A DNA stretch of 64,000 nucleotides from Massilia psychrophila (GTDB lineage: Bacteria; Pseudomonadota; Gammaproteobacteria; Burkholderiales; Burkholderiaceae_D). Under the pieces are notes generated by a model. That model saw nothing but the letters and a program-made list of their open reading frames with translations, was not told where the DNA came from and did no database searches. Of this stretch, positions 54,940 through 64,000 are shown one piece after another. Position 1 is the first letter of the stretch. The number at the start of each line of letters is the position of its first letter. The stretch covers positions 21,703 to 85,702 of the forward strand of contig NZ_PDOB01000020.1 of NCBI RefSeq assembly GCF_002760665.1, in the 5' to 3' direction. The position numbers were made by a program, and so were the translations under genes.

Positions 54940-56256
54940 TTATTTGTGCAGCGCGTTCAGTTCGCGCGCGATGATGTCGTGGTTGAGCCACACCACCGCG
55001 GCGATTTTCTCGGCGACGGCATGGAACATCAGCGGGCCGGTGCTCTCGAGTACCAGCGAACTGAGATGGTCGGTGATCAGTTCCTTGCGGTCCTTGTGCA
55101 ACTTGGTTATTTCGTCCGAGGTGCCGATCATGACGTCGGCCAGCGCCGGCGTATTGTCCATCGGCCAGGCGTCGACATTCCGGAAGCTGGCGCTGGTCGG
55201 GTCGTTGTTGTACGTCTCGATCTTCTCGAGCAGCGATTCGACAGTGACGCCGTCTTCCAGCAAGCCCTGGCAGATTGCCCATTGCTGGTCGACCCAGGCG
55301 CCGCCGCCTTCTTTTTTCAACGCCGCCAGCAGCGGGAACAGCGACAGTTCGACGCCGGCGAAAATATCGGACGAATTGGTGCGGATTTCGGGGCAGTTGA
55401 ACACGGTGGCGCTGATGCCCTGGGCCCACGCCGCTTCGGCAACGCTCTCGAGGCGCATCTTGGCATAGCCCTGGGTGTAGTTGGTGTAGGTCTGCCAACG
55501 GTATTGCCCGTCGATCAAGATCTCGGTGCCGTGGTAGCCGTAGGCGCTGTAGCGCACTTCGCCGCCGGCAGCCGTCACGCGGTTGCGGATGGCGGCGCTG
55601 GCGTGGATCAGGTGCTGCAAGGTGTTGGCGGTGACTTCATCGAAGTTCATCAGGATCAGCTTGCCGAGGTCGCTCTCGAGCAGGGCGCGCGAGGACATGA
55701 AGCGCTCGCCGCGGCCCTTGTAGATGCGGTTGGCGATCGCCAGGAAGGCTTTCACTTTCGGGATGCCACCGGCCATGGTGTGAGCGAAAAAGACGTTGGC
55801 GCCCGCGGGCACCAGCTTGTCGATTTCGGCCATGACGATGGCGGCCGAAGCAGTGAACCGCTGCACGCCGGCCTGGCGGCACGCTTCGATGCGGTCCCAG
55901 TCGAGCTTTTCTTCCTGCCAGTTTTTCAGCGTCAGACCGGACAGCATCTCGGTTGGGTTGGGGCCGCCGTCAGGCGTGTCGAGGTCGAAGCCGGCCATCA
56001 TCGGCTCGTTGATGATGCGCCCGCCCAGCTTGGCTTCCGCTTCCGCCAGCTCTTCGTCGTTCAACGCGCGCAGCGCGTTGTTCTCGTCGCGCCTGCCAAC
56101 GGTGATGCCGACGATCGTCATGCCCGCCTTGCGTGCCTCGTCGATCAGGCCGTTGGCATAGCCGCGGCCGAACAGTTCGCCGAACAGGACGAACACGTCG
56201 CCCTTGCGAAACAGGTTCGCTTGCGGGACATGCCTCAAAGAAGTCAATTCAGTCAT
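54940..56256 (-). CDS. Putative enoyl-ACP reductase, FabMG-type
   Basis: 438 aa. It opens with an atypical Rossmann-like stretch (FRKGDVFVLFGELFGRGYAN, then GMTIVGITVGRRDENN). A Tyr/Lys-containing segment NYTQGYAKMRLESV near residue 262 recalls the active-site helix of FabI-like enoyl reductases. This fits the FabMG family linked to triclosan resistance and fatty-acid synthesis, but the assignment rests on remembered family sequence. The exact substrate and cofactor cannot be read from the sequence. Confidence 0.6.
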   Translation of the reverse strand: MTELTSLRHVPQANLFRKGDVFVLFGELFGRGYANGLIDEARKAGMTIVGITVGRRDENNALRALNDEELAEAEAKLGGRIINEPMMAGFDLDTPDGGPNPTEMLSGLTLKNWQEEKLDWDRIEACRQAGVQRFTASAAIVMAEIDKLVPAGANVFFAHTMAGGIPKVKAFLAIANRIYKGRGERFMSSRALLESDLGKLILMNFDEVTANTLQHLIHASAAIRNRVTAAGGEVRYSAYGYHGTEILIDGQYRWQTYTNYTQGYAKMRLESVAEAAWAQGISATVFNCPEIRTNSSDIFAGVELSLFPLLAALKKEGGGAWVDQQWAICQGLLEDGVTVESLLEKIETYNNDPTSASFRNVDAWPMDNTPALADVMIGTSDEITKLHKDRKELITDHLSSLVLESTGPLMFHAVAEKIAAVVWLNHDIIARELNALHK

Positions 56257-56418
56257 GGGAGAGGTCGCTTTTCAAATGTTGGCGCGTCATGGCGCGGGTT
56301 TCTCATCAAGAGTGCGCATTATAACGCCGTGCGGGGTGCGGAAACCACTTCGTGGTCCCGCGCAAATAGGGCCACTGCGATGCAAGGAAAACGGCGGTAG
56401 CCGGCCGTACAAAACAAT

Positions 56419-56483
56419 GGGGTCAGGCCCGTTTGATGTTCGCCAAAATACGATTATGCCGACGAATAAACGGGTCAGACCCC
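56419..56483. repeat. Second copy of the GGGGTC..GACCCC repeat pair
   Basis: ggggtcaggccc at 56419-56430 and cgggtcagacccc at 56471-56483 form a loose inverted pair around a 40-base AT-richer core, ending 18 bases before metG's 3' end. It relates to the repeat at 17023-17060. Confidence 0.5.
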
Positions 56484-56500
56484 TTGGATTTTCCTTCGAT

Positions 56501-58603
56501 TTAACGGATACGCATGCCCGGCTTGGCGCCCGGCCACGGCTCCAGCACGTACAGCCCCGGATCGGCTTTTTCGTCGGCGGCGGAAGCGCACAGCACCATG
56601 CCCTCGGACACGCCGAACTTCATCTTGCGCGGTGCCAGGTTGGCCACCAGCACGGTCAGCTTGCCGATCAATTGTTCTGGCTGGTAGGCCGACTTGATGC
56701 CGCTGAACACATTGCGCAGGCGGCCTTCGCCGACGTCGAGCGTCAGGCGCAGCAGCTTGTCGGAGCCGTCGACCTGTTCGCAGTTGACGATCTTGGCGAT
56801 GCGCAAGTCGATCTTGGTGAAGTCGTCGATCTTGATTTCGCTCGCCAGTTCTTCGATGCCTTCCGCCGGCGCAGCAATGGCAACCGCGGCAACCGCGGCA
56901 GGGCGATCGAACAATTCCTCGACCATCTTGGCGTCGACCCGCTGCATCAGGTGGTTGTAGGCGAAAATCTCGCGCCCTAACATCGATTCGTACACCGCCG
57001 CGCCGCCCGTGTCGCGCCACGCATAGGCGTCGTCGCCGAGGAACTCGGCCACGCGGGTGGCGACCTGCGGCAGCACTGGCGAGAGCATGATCGTCAGCTG
57101 GCGGAACAGGATCAGCGCCGTGGTGCAGACGTCGTGCAGCTCGGCGCTTTTTTCGGGATCCTTGGCCAGGATCCACGGCTTGTTCTCGTCGACGTACTGG
57201 TTGGTGATGTCGGCAATTTCCATGATTTCGCGCAGCGCCTTGCCGTATTCGCGGTGATCGAAATTGGCGGCGATATTGGCCTGGCGTTCGGCGCCGTTCA
57301 CCGTCAACGCGCGGCCGATCCATTGCTGCGCCTTTGGCGACAGCGTGCTGGCCAGCTTGCCGTCGAATTTCTTGGCAATAAAACCGGCGCAGCGGCTGGC
57401 GATGTTGATGTACTTGCCGATCAGGTCGCTGTTGACGCGCGCCACGAAGTCGTCGCCATTAAAATCCAGGTCTTCGACCTTGGCGTTGAGCTTGAAACCG
57501 ATGTAATAACGCAGCCATTCCGGGTTCATGCCCAGTTGCAGGTAGCGCAGCGGCGAAATGCCGGTGCCGCGCGACTTCGACATTTTTTCGTTGTTGACCG
57601 TCAGGTGGCCGTGCACGGCCACCTTCAGCTTGTCGATGATCGGGTGCCCGGCAAAATTGAGCATTGCCGGCCAGAACAGCAGGTGGAAGGAGACGATGTC
57701 CTTGCCGATAAAATGGACCTGCTCGGTGGCCGGGTCGTTCAGCAGCGCGTCGAAGTCGATGCCATTTTTGCCGCAATAGTTCTTCAGGCTGGCCAGGTAG
57801 CCGACCGGCGCGTCCAGCCAGACATAAAAGAACTTGCCGGGCGCATCGGGAATCGGGATGCCGAAATACGGCGCATCGCGCGAGATGTCCCAATCGGCCA
57901 GCTTTTCACCGGCAACGCCTAACCACTCGGACACCTTGTTGACCATTTCCGGCTGCAGCCGGCCAGGCGTGTTTAGCCACTCTTTGAGGAAGGTGTAGCA
58001 GCGCGGGTCCGACAGCGCGAAAAAATACTGCTCGGACGGTTTCATGATCGGCGTGGAGCCGGTAAACACCGAAAACGGATTGACCAGCTCGGTCGGCTGG
58101 TAAGCCGCGCCGCACACTTCGCAATTGTCGCCGTACTGGTCCTTGGCGTGGCATACCGGGCACTCGCCCTTGATGTTGCGGTCGGCCAGGAACATGCCCT
58201 TGACCGGGTCGTAGAAGCGGTCCACCACCTTGGTGACGATCAGGCCGGCATCGCGCAGCTTGCGGTAAATACCCTGCGACAGCTCGACGTTTTCGGGCGA
58301 ATCGGTCGAATACCAGTTATCGAAGCCGATGTGGAAGCCGTCCAGGTATTGCTGGCGGCCGGCGGCGATCTTGGCAACGAACTGCTGCGGCGTGATGCCT
58401 TCCTTTTCGGCGGCGATCATGATCGGCGTGCCGTGGGTGTCGTCAGCGCAAACGAAATGCACCTCGCGCTTGGCGTCGCCGTCACGCTGCATTCGCTGAA
58501 AACGTACCCAGATATCGGCCTGGATATACTCCATCATGTGGCCGATGTGGAAGGCTGCGTTGGCGTAAGGCAGGGCGGTAGTAACGAACAGCTTGCGGGT
58601 CAT
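56501..58603 (-). CDS. metG: Methionyl-tRNA synthetase
   Basis: 700-aa class I synthetase. HIGH motif in [11 protein letters not shown], zinc-knuckle cysteines in [24 protein letters not shown] in [11 protein letters not shown], and a C-terminal tRNA-binding/dimerisation domain ([20 protein letters not shown]). The ATG at 58603 ([17 protein letters not shown]) is chosen; the longer frame is intergenic. Divergent from mrp as in many proteobacteria. Confidence 0.96.
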   Translation of the reverse strand: MTRKLFVTTALPYANAAFHIGHMMEYIQADIWVRFQRMQRDGDAKREVHFVCADDTHGTPIMIAAEKEGITPQQFVAKIAAGRQQYLDGFHIGFDNWYSTDSPENVELSQGIYRKLRDAGLIVTKVVDRFYDPVKGMFLADRNIKGECPVCHAKDQYGDNCEVCGAAYQPTELVNPFSVFTGSTPIMKPSEQYFFALSDPRCYTFLKEWLNTPGRLQPEMVNKVSEWLGVAGEKLADWDISRDAPYFGIPIPDAPGKFFYVWLDAPVGYLASLKNYCGKNGIDFDALLNDPATEQVHFIGKDIVSFHLLFWPAMLNFAGHPIIDKLKVAVHGHLTVNNEKMSKSRGTGISPLRYLQLGMNPEWLRYYIGFKLNAKVEDLDFNGDDFVARVNSDLIGKYINIASRCAGFIAKKFDGKLASTLSPKAQQWIGRALTVNGAERQANIAANFDHREYGKALREIMEIADITNQYVDENKPWILAKDPEKSAELHDVCTTALILFRQLTIMLSPVLPQVATRVAEFLGDDAYAWRDTGGAAVYESMLGREIFAYNHLMQRVDAKMVEELFDRPAAVAAVAIAAPAEGIEELASEIKIDDFTKIDLRIAKIVNCEQVDGSDKLLRLTLDVGEGRLRNVFSGIKSAYQPEQLIGKLTVLVANLAPRKMKFGVSEGMVLCASAADEKADPGLYVLEPWPGAKPGMRIR

Positions 58604-58759
58604 GGTCGAAATACGCTTTTGTGAGAGGAAAACAAGCATTTTACCAGTGCTTGAGGCCAACGCACGCGGCTTGGCCGCCGGTTTGCCATTTCGGCAAGCG
58701 GCTGCCTCCTGCCTCCCGCCGATTTGCGCTAAACTTCGGCATCACATCCGGAGACTTTC

Positions 58760-59848
58760 ATGAGCATTACAGCAGAAGACGTCAAGGCAGCGCTGGCCGC
58801 GGTCATCGACCCGAACACCCAAAAAGACTTCGTTTCGTCGAAGTGCGTCAAAAATATCAAGTTCGACGGCGCCGACGTCGCGCTCGACATCGAACTGGGC
58901 TACCCGGCCAAAAGCCAGCTGGCGATGATTGCCGCCAGCGTCACGCGCGCGCTGCAGGCGATGCCGGGCGTGGGCAAGGTCAGCGTCAACGTCAATACGA
59001 AAATTATTTCGCACACCGTGCAGCGCGGCCTGAAATTGATGCCTAACGTCAAAAACATCATCGCCGTGGCGTCCGGCAAAGGCGGCGTCGGCAAGTCGAC
59101 CACTGCGGTCAACCTGGCGCTGGCGCTGGCGGCCGAGGGCGCCAGCGTCGGCGTGCTGGACGCCGACATCTACGGCCCGTCGCAGCCGATGATGCTGGGC
59201 ATTAGCGGCCGTCCGGAATCCGCCGACGGCAAGACCATGGAGCCGCTCGAAAACCACGGCCTGCAAGTGTCGTCGATCGGCTTCATGATCGATCCCGACG
59301 AGCCGATGGTGTGGCGCGGCCCGATGGTCACCCAGGCGCTGCAGCAACTGCTGGAACAGACCAACTGGCGCGACCTCGATTACCTGATCGTCGACATGCC
59401 GCCCGGCACCGGCGACATCCAGTTGACCTTGTCGCAGAAAGTGCCTGTCACCGGCGCCGTCATCGTCACGACCCCGCAGGACATCGCGCTGCTCGACGCC
59501 CGCAAGGGCCTCAAAATGTTCGAGAAAGTCGGCATCCCGATCCTCGGCGTGGTCGAAAACATGAGCACCCACATCTGCTCGAACTGCGGCCACACCGAAG
59601 CCATCTTCGGCCACGGCGGCGGCGAAAAAATGTGCCGGGACTTCGGTGTCGAATTTCTCGGCGCCTTGCCGTTGACGATGGCGATCCGCGAACAGACCGA
59701 TTCGGGCACGCCGACCGTGGTGGCCGAGCCGGACGGCCCGATCGCGCAGATTTACAAGGACATTGCGCGCAAGGTGGCAGTCAAGATCGCCGAAAAGGCG
59801 AAGGACATGACGAGCAAGTTCCCGAGCATTGTCATCAAGAACGATTGA
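58760..59848 (+). CDS. apbC: Iron-sulfur cluster carrier ATPase Mrp/ApbC
   Basis: 362-aa P-loop carrier that delivers Fe-S clusters. N-terminal MIP18/DUF59 domain (LAAVIDPNTQKDFVSS), deviant Walker A SGKGGVGKSTT, DADIYGPSQP, and the cluster-binding CxxC in HICSNCGHTEAIFG. GGAGA lies 6 bases before the ATG. The metG-mrp divergent pair is conserved. Confidence 0.95.
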   Translation: MSITAEDVKAALAAVIDPNTQKDFVSSKCVKNIKFDGADVALDIELGYPAKSQLAMIAASVTRALQAMPGVGKVSVNVNTKIISHTVQRGLKLMPNVKNIIAVASGKGGVGKSTTAVNLALALAAEGASVGVLDADIYGPSQPMMLGISGRPESADGKTMEPLENHGLQVSSIGFMIDPDEPMVWRGPMVTQALQQLLEQTNWRDLDYLIVDMPPGTGDIQLTLSQKVPVTGAVIVTTPQDIALLDARKGLKMFEKVGIPILGVVENMSTHICSNCGHTEAIFGHGGGEKMCRDFGVEFLGALPLTMAIREQTDSGTPTVVAEPDGPIAQIYKDIARKVAVKIAEKAKDMTSKFPSIVIKND

Positions 59849-59884
59849 TCTACCCACCTGAGCGACTCACCTGAGGACACTGGC

Positions 59885-60013
59885 ATGCGTATTCCCTACA
59901 AACAAATCATCGTGGCAGTGGCAACGAGCGGCATCGCCGGCCTGGCGCTGGCGCAATCGGTCAGTTTCCTCGCACCCGCCGACGGCGCCACCATCAGCAG
60001 CCCGTTCAAGTAA
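59885..60013 (+). CDS. Short secreted peptide, probably truncated
   Basis: 42 aa with GAGG upstream of the ATG. It has a signal peptide (IIVAVATSGIAGLALA) and then SVSFLAPADGATISSPFK, directly followed by TAA. That mature start is typical of longer periplasmic DUF4399/Ig-like proteins, where SPFK continues into the domain, so this gene seems cut short. About 180 bases to the next gene show no continuation. It may be a pseudogene or a remnant that still exports a stub. Confidence 0.4.
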   Translation: MRIPYKQIIVAVATSGIAGLALAQSVSFLAPADGATISSPFK

Positions 60014-60194
60014 GTGGTGCGCGCCGGCCAGCCCGGCGCTCACTTCCTGGTGTCAACTAGCTTACGCGTCGTATCTTCGCGCACGCGGAAATCCAATGTG
60101 CCAGCCCCCTCGTTAGCGTGGTTCGACGGCAGCCGTTGCCAAGCAACCGCGCACTTGCGCTTTTTGCGCACCTTCACCCGCCCGACCCAACATC

Positions 60195-61223
60195 ATGAAA
60201 ATCGACACCATCCGCCAGCGCCTGCGCGCCTTCGGCGCCCAGCCCCTGCACGAACAGCGCGTACTGCGCGACTGGGTCAGGCTGCAACCCCACGACCAGG
60301 GCCGCCGCCGCGCCGTCGACTTTCTTCCCAAAAGCGTGCGCGAAGCACTGCCGGCGTTTGATGTGGAGCTGCACGCCATGGCGCAACTGATCAGCCAACA
60401 CCCAAGCGACGACGGCGCGGCGCGCCTGCTGGTCGGCCTGCTTGACGGCCAATCGGTCGAAACCGTGCTGCTGCCGCGCGACGGCGTGTGCGTGTCGAGC
60501 CAGGTTGGCTGCGCGGTCGGCTGCCAGTTCTGCATGACCGGGCGCGACGGCCTGATCCGGCAGGTGACGAGTGGCGAAATCGTCGCCCAGGTGGTGCTGG
60601 CGCGCAGTCAGCGGCTGGTCAAAAAAGTCGTCTTCATGGGCATGGGCGAACCCGCGCACAATCTGGACAATGTGATGGAAGCGATCGAGCTGCTCGGCAC
60701 CGAGGGAGATATCGGCCACAAGAACCTGGTGTTTTCGACCGTCGGCGACGTCCGCGCCTTTGAGCGCCTGGCCGCAGGCCCGGTAAAACCCGCGCTGGCC
60801 TTGTCGCTGCACACCACCAAGGCCAGCCTGCGCGAAGTGCTGCTGCCACGCGCACCGCGCCTCACCCCGCGCGAACTGGTCGAGCATGGCGAGCGCTATG
60901 CCCGGCTGACAGGCTATCCGGTGCAGTTCCAGTGGACCCTGTTAGAGGGCGTCAACGACGGGATCGATGAGATGGACGGCATCGTCGAGTTATTAAAGGG
61001 CAAGCACGCGGTGCTCAACATGATTCCGTACAACACGATTCCGGATCTTGCGTTTAAGCGCCCGAGCTGGGAGCGGGCAAGGGCGCTGGCGGCAAAATTG
61101 CATCAGCGCGGCGTACTGACCAAGCTGCGTGATTCGGCGGGGCAGGATGTCGACGGGGGGTGTGGGCAGTTGCGGGCGCGGGCTGCTAGTTCGCGCAGCA
61201 TTCCAATCCGTCGCGTTTCGTAA
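60195..61223 (+). CDS. RlmN-family radical SAM RNA methyltransferase paralogue
   Basis: 342-aa radical SAM enzyme. The Fe-S cysteine motif is CAVGCQFC, the GEP motif is GMGEPAHN, and the C-terminal resolving Cys lies in GQDVDGGCGQL. RlmN methylates A2503 of 23S rRNA and A37 of some tRNAs. This version is shorter than standard RlmN, with a brief N-terminal domain, so it may be a Cfr/RlmN-like paralogue; the main rlmN may lie elsewhere. It is preceded by the truncated secreted peptide gene. Confidence 0.85.
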   Translation: MKIDTIRQRLRAFGAQPLHEQRVLRDWVRLQPHDQGRRRAVDFLPKSVREALPAFDVELHAMAQLISQHPSDDGAARLLVGLLDGQSVETVLLPRDGVCVSSQVGCAVGCQFCMTGRDGLIRQVTSGEIVAQVVLARSQRLVKKVVFMGMGEPAHNLDNVMEAIELLGTEGDIGHKNLVFSTVGDVRAFERLAAGPVKPALALSLHTTKASLREVLLPRAPRLTPRELVEHGERYARLTGYPVQFQWTLLEGVNDGIDEMDGIVELLKGKHAVLNMIPYNTIPDLAFKRPSWERARALAAKLHQRGVLTKLRDSAGQDVDGGCGQLRARAASSRSIPIRRVS

Positions 61224-61489
61224 TCGGCGTCATTGCAACGCGATCTGCCCCGACAACCTTAGTTGCTTTTTGAGACGGAACGCGACTGTCAAGGCGGTTT
61301 TCGGTTCGCCATCAGGACTTTCTTGAAGTGGCGAAAATAGATTCAGTGCAGCGATGCTGACACAAATTAATCCTTGCTGTGCCGCGCGCGGCTGTGCCTG
61401 AGGCAAGGACGTCCACACCCGGACGCCAGCTTTGCGTGCTGATGTCCCGTTGCAGATCGTCGCCCCCAGTGCCGGATATAGAAGGTTGG

Positions 61490-62884
61490 TTATTTCACCC
61501 GCACCACCACCATCCGCAAAAAACTCGCCACACTCGCCACCGCCGCAAAGCCCGCCGCCAACGCCAGCGCGTAGCGCGCACCGTACTGGCCCGACAAGAT
61601 AAAGCAGTAAGCCACCAGCGCAGCCCCGGTCGCCTGCCCGATCAGCCGCGACATTGCCACCATGCCGCTGGCACTGCCGCCGCGCTCGGGCGGCGCGCTA
61701 ACCATGAAGGCTTTTAAATTGGGCGCCTGGAAGAATCCAAAACCGATGCCGCACAAGCCCATGCGCCAGCCGATGTCCCACGCCGAGGGCGCATCCGGCA
61801 TCAGCAGCAAGGTGACCAGCCCGAGCGCTAACGCGGCCAGCCCGATGCCGCCCAGTACGCCGGGCGAATAACGCTCGCACAGGCGCCCGGCAATCGGCGC
61901 CATGACGCCGACCAGGACCGCCCACGGCGCCATCAAAAAACCGGTGTCGATCGGCGAGCGGCCCAGCGTCGTTTCGAAATAAAACGGCAGCGCGACGAAA
62001 GCCAGGCTTTGTGCCGAAAACGTGCAGACGGCGGTCAGCGTAGCCAATGCGAACATGGGCCGGCGCAGCAGGTCGACCGGCAGCATCGGCGCCGCATGCG
62101 CCGCTTGGCGGTGCAGCAGCAAAGCAAAGCAGAGCGCCGCGCCGAGTATTTCGGGCAGCAGGGTGGTCATGCTGGCCTGGTGGGCGGCGTCGCCCAGGGC
62201 CAGTATCAACAAGCCGAATGCGCCGACGTTGTAGACGGCAGTCAGCGCGTCGACCTGGTGGCTGGCGCGTTTTGTCGCCGGCAGGACGCGCCGGCCAAAA
62301 AAGAAAGCAACGACGCCGAGCGGCACGTTGATGGCGAACAGCCACGGCCAGGGCGCGACGGACAGGATCAGCGAGGCGGCGGTCGGGCCGATGGCGAACG
62401 CCACTGCCACCACCAGCGAATTGATGCCGAACGCGCGTCCCTGCAAGTGAGCCGGATAGATCGAGCGCAGCATGGCCGTGTTGACGGACATGATGGCGCT
62501 GGCGCCGACGCCCTGGATCAGCCGCGCGGCCACCAGTGACGGCAGCGACCAGGCCAGGGCGCAAAACAGGGACGCGAGCGTAAACAGCGCCAGGCCGGCG
62601 ATACATACACGCCGGTAGCCGATCGTCTCGCCCAGGGCGGCAAACGGCAGCAAGGTCGCCACCATCGCCAGATGGTAGGCATTGACGATCCACACCGATG
62701 CGGCAGGCGTCGTTTGCAACTGCCTGGCGATCGCCGGCAAGGCGGTGTTGGCGATCGCCGTGTCGAGAGAGGCCATGCCGACGCCGATGGCGAGCGACAT
62801 GATCGCCCATTGGCGTGCTGCCGGGGGCAGTCCGTCGGCATCGGCCGGGGCAGGCAGGGATTCTGGCAATCGTTGGGACAGCAT
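61490..62884 (-). CDS. MFS transporter, DHA2-like exporter
   Basis: 464 aa with about 14 hydrophobic segments, the DHA2 drug-exporter topology. Motif C-like region SLDTAIANTALPAIARQL and the A-motif ALGETIGYRRVC between helices 2 and 3 are seen. Substrate unknown; multidrug or metabolite efflux is the family role. It stands alone, convergent with the RlmN-like gene; the 61224-61489 gap shows no other recognised gene. Confidence 0.88.
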   Translation of the reverse strand: MLSQRLPESLPAPADADGLPPAARQWAIMSLAIGVGMASLDTAIANTALPAIARQLQTTPAASVWIVNAYHLAMVATLLPFAALGETIGYRRVCIAGLALFTLASLFCALAWSLPSLVAARLIQGVGASAIMSVNTAMLRSIYPAHLQGRAFGINSLVVAVAFAIGPTAASLILSVAPWPWLFAINVPLGVVAFFFGRRVLPATKRASHQVDALTAVYNVGAFGLLILALGDAAHQASMTTLLPEILGAALCFALLLHRQAAHAAPMLPVDLLRRPMFALATLTAVCTFSAQSLAFVALPFYFETTLGRSPIDTGFLMAPWAVLVGVMAPIAGRLCERYSPGVLGGIGLAALALGLVTLLLMPDAPSAWDIGWRMGLCGIGFGFFQAPNLKAFMVSAPPERGGSASGMVAMSRLIGQATGAALVAYCFILSGQYGARYALALAAGFAAVASVASFLRMVVVRVK

Positions 62885-63019
62885 GCTTTTTCCGATCGCG
62901 GCAATAGGGGAGTGCGGTATTGTGCCCGGAAAACCGATGCTCTGCCGGTGCTGCGGTCTGCCGAGGCCGTCTTAAGAAATAACATCAATTGCAACTGCTG
63001 CACTTCATATTGACGCGCG

Positions 63020-63041
63020 CACGATTGAATTCTCAATCGTG
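63020..63041. promoter_or_regulatory. Operator-like palindrome upstream of the TorD-like gene
   Basis: CACGATTGA-ATTC-TCAATCGTG, a perfect 9-base inverted repeat with a 4-base centre. A further ACAATCGT half-site-like copy lies at 63051-63058. It lies about 65 bases before the gene start, where an activator or repressor would bind. The regulator is not identified. Confidence 0.5.
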
Positions 63042-63105
63042 TTCGTCTCGACAATCGTTTAATCGGCGCATAGACTTAACGCTATTTTAAGAACAGGAAA
63101 ACCTC

Positions 63106-63792
63106 ATGCAATCGGAGGATTTGGAGACAAAGAGCGGTATCCGCAGCTTTGTTGCCGCGCCTCTGCCCTTGGCGCAGGAAGAGCAGGCGCGCGCCGACAC
63201 GTACGGCCTGATCGCGCGGCTGCTGCTGGTGCCGCCCGACGACGCGCTGCTGGCCAGCCTGGCCGGTGCCGACGCCAGCTTTGGCGCAAGTGAATCGCCC
63301 GATTCCGACCAGCCGCTCGAGCGCGCCTGGCTTGGCTTGTCGCTTGCCGCGCGCCAGATCCCGGGCGCGGCCGTGCGCGACGAATTTACCGAGCTGTTCA
63401 TCAGCACCAGCATCCCCAAAATCAATCCCTACGGTTCGCTGTACCTGGCCGGCTTTTTGCACGAAAAGCCGCTGGCGGCGCTGCGCACCGACCTGGCGCA
63501 CCTGGGTCTTGCGCGCCGCGCCGGCGCGCTCGAAACGGAAGACCATCTTGGCGCCTTGTGCGAAACCATGCGCCGCATGATCCTGGGCGGCCAGGGCGCG
63601 CCGCGCCAGCCTTTGGCGCGCCAGCAGGAGTTCTTCGAAGTCCACATCGCGACCTGGTCGGGCGCTTGCCTCGAGCACCTGCGTCAGGCCGACGGCGCCC
63701 GGTTTTACGGCGTGCTGGCGGACTTCGTCGTGGCGTATTTCGATATCGAGCGCGCAGCGTTCGACGTGGCGAGCGACTTCGCCCCCGACTGA
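63106..63792 (+). CDS. TorD-family molybdoenzyme chaperone
   Basis: 228-aa all-helical chaperone that holds Tat-exported molybdoenzymes such as formate dehydrogenase until cofactor is loaded. Family elements: ADTYGLIARLLLVPPDDALL, EFTELFI followed by PYGSLYLAGFLHEKPL and the HIATWSGACLEHL helix. AGGAAAA precedes the ATG. The next gene encodes a Tat-signal protein, supporting a formate dehydrogenase operon. Confidence 0.85.
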   Translation: MQSEDLETKSGIRSFVAAPLPLAQEEQARADTYGLIARLLLVPPDDALLASLAGADASFGASESPDSDQPLERAWLGLSLAARQIPGAAVRDEFTELFISTSIPKINPYGSLYLAGFLHEKPLAALRTDLAHLGLARRAGALETEDHLGALCETMRRMILGGQGAPRQPLARQQEFFEVHIATWSGACLEHLRQADGARFYGVLADFVVAYFDIERAAFDVASDFAPD

Positions 63793-63827
63793 TCAACCCT
63801 CGCGCAAAGCCTGAAGTGGAAAACGAC

Positions 63828-64000
63828 ATGGACAAGCAGATGGATACGCAGATAGACACGCAGACAGATACGCAAATAAGCAAGGTCAGGGATAGAGACA
63901 AAGGCCAGCCGGTCGACTTGAGGCGGCGCGGCTTTCTGCGCGCCGCCGGCGGCGCCGGCGCGCTCGGCGCGCTCGCTGCGGCGGCCGGCCAGGCGGCGGC
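63828..64000 (+). CDS. Tat-signal protein, likely formate dehydrogenase region target, 3' end missing
   Basis: The frame runs off the window end. It begins with four imperfect 12-base repeats (DKQM, DTQI, DTQT, DTQI). After a charged stretch it reaches a twin-arginine region VDLRRRGFLRAAGGAGALG and an Ala-rich hydrophobic segment. Short Tat-signal proteins of this kind sit between the TorD-like chaperone and the catalytic subunit in formate dehydrogenase operons. The exact product cannot be set from the visible 57 codons. Confidence 0.6.
   Translation, partial: MDKQMDTQIDTQTDTQISKVRDRDKGQPVDLRRRGFLRAAGGAGALGALAAAAGQAA

Noticed and set aside
53956..56400. 814-aa open frame on the plus strand
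   Set aside because: Antisense to scpA, the DUF3460 gene and the FabMG-type gene, which are coherent proteins; it has no domain of its own.
61230..61418. 62-aa minus-strand frame between the RlmN-like and MFS genes
   Set aside because: No ribosome site, no recognisable domain, and composition gives no support.

Overview
The window is ordinary, high-GC, gene-dense chromosome from a motile betaproteobacterium. Gene content and order (rnr-rlmB, divergent metG/mrp, dapC-dapD and dapE, kynU-kynA, flhDC followed directly by motAB and a full che cluster) fit Burkholderiales, most likely Oxalobacteraceae of the Massilia/Duganella/Janthinobacterium type. That placement is inferred from gene order and protein character, not from a database search. 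I see no rRNA or tRNA genes, CRISPR array, prophage, transposase or replication origin.

Layout. 1-4.4 kb: rnr (5' end cut off), rlmB, cysE and a YceH-type protein. 4.4-6.8 kb: a GntR(YtrA)-ABC transporter operon with a clear sigma70 promoter. 6.9-10 kb: a PLP ammonia-lyase, then an OmpR/EnvZ pair divergent from a small Gln-rich secreted protein. 10.9-15 kb: a FapA-like protein, ArfB, an HDOD protein and an orphan CheW. 15-19.5 kb: ABC-F ATPase, prmB, dapE and an ArsC/YffB protein on the minus strand. 19.6-26.4 kb: an accessory block with a GGDEF-EAL protein, an orphan TIR-like protein, a lipoprotein, an RND-like fragment, a PafA-type phosphatase, a flavin-type oxidoreductase, a DUF3606 protein and a truncated membrane protein. 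26.5-29.8 kb: pilU, dapD, dapC. 29.8-34.2 kb: a response regulator-GGDEF protein, an aminotransferase, and a DMT exporter fused in frame to a RidA domain. 34.5-36.5 kb: htpG behind a sigma32-like promoter. 36.7-39.4 kb: kynU-kynA plus an alpha/beta hydrolase.

39.9-52.7 kb is the motility core, all on the plus strand: flhD, flhC, a membrane methyltransferase, motA, motB, a CheZ-like protein, cheY1, cheA, cheW, cheR, cheD, cheB, cheY2, cheZ and an HDOD protein. FlhDC is the flagellar master activator and MotAB the stator. CheA/W/R/B/D/Y/Z form the sensory phosphorelay and its adaptation system. Several c-di-GMP proteins elsewhere in the window suggest integration with motile/sessile switching.

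52.8-64 kb: panC, scpA, a DUF3460 protein, a FabMG-type protein, metG divergent from mrp, a cut-short secreted peptide, an RlmN paralogue, an MFS exporter, and the start of a formate-dehydrogenase-type operon (TorD-like chaperone, then a Tat-signal protein cut by the window end).

Most of the window is conventional. The parts most worth a second look are the EamA-RidA fusion beside an apparently abandoned MocR-type operator, two proteins with a CheZ catalytic motif in one che cluster, the unusual flhDC leader (FliA-like promoters and a 16-bp perfect hairpin), the orphan TIR-like gene in the accessory block, and the kynB-less kynurenine operon carrying an alpha/beta hydrolase.
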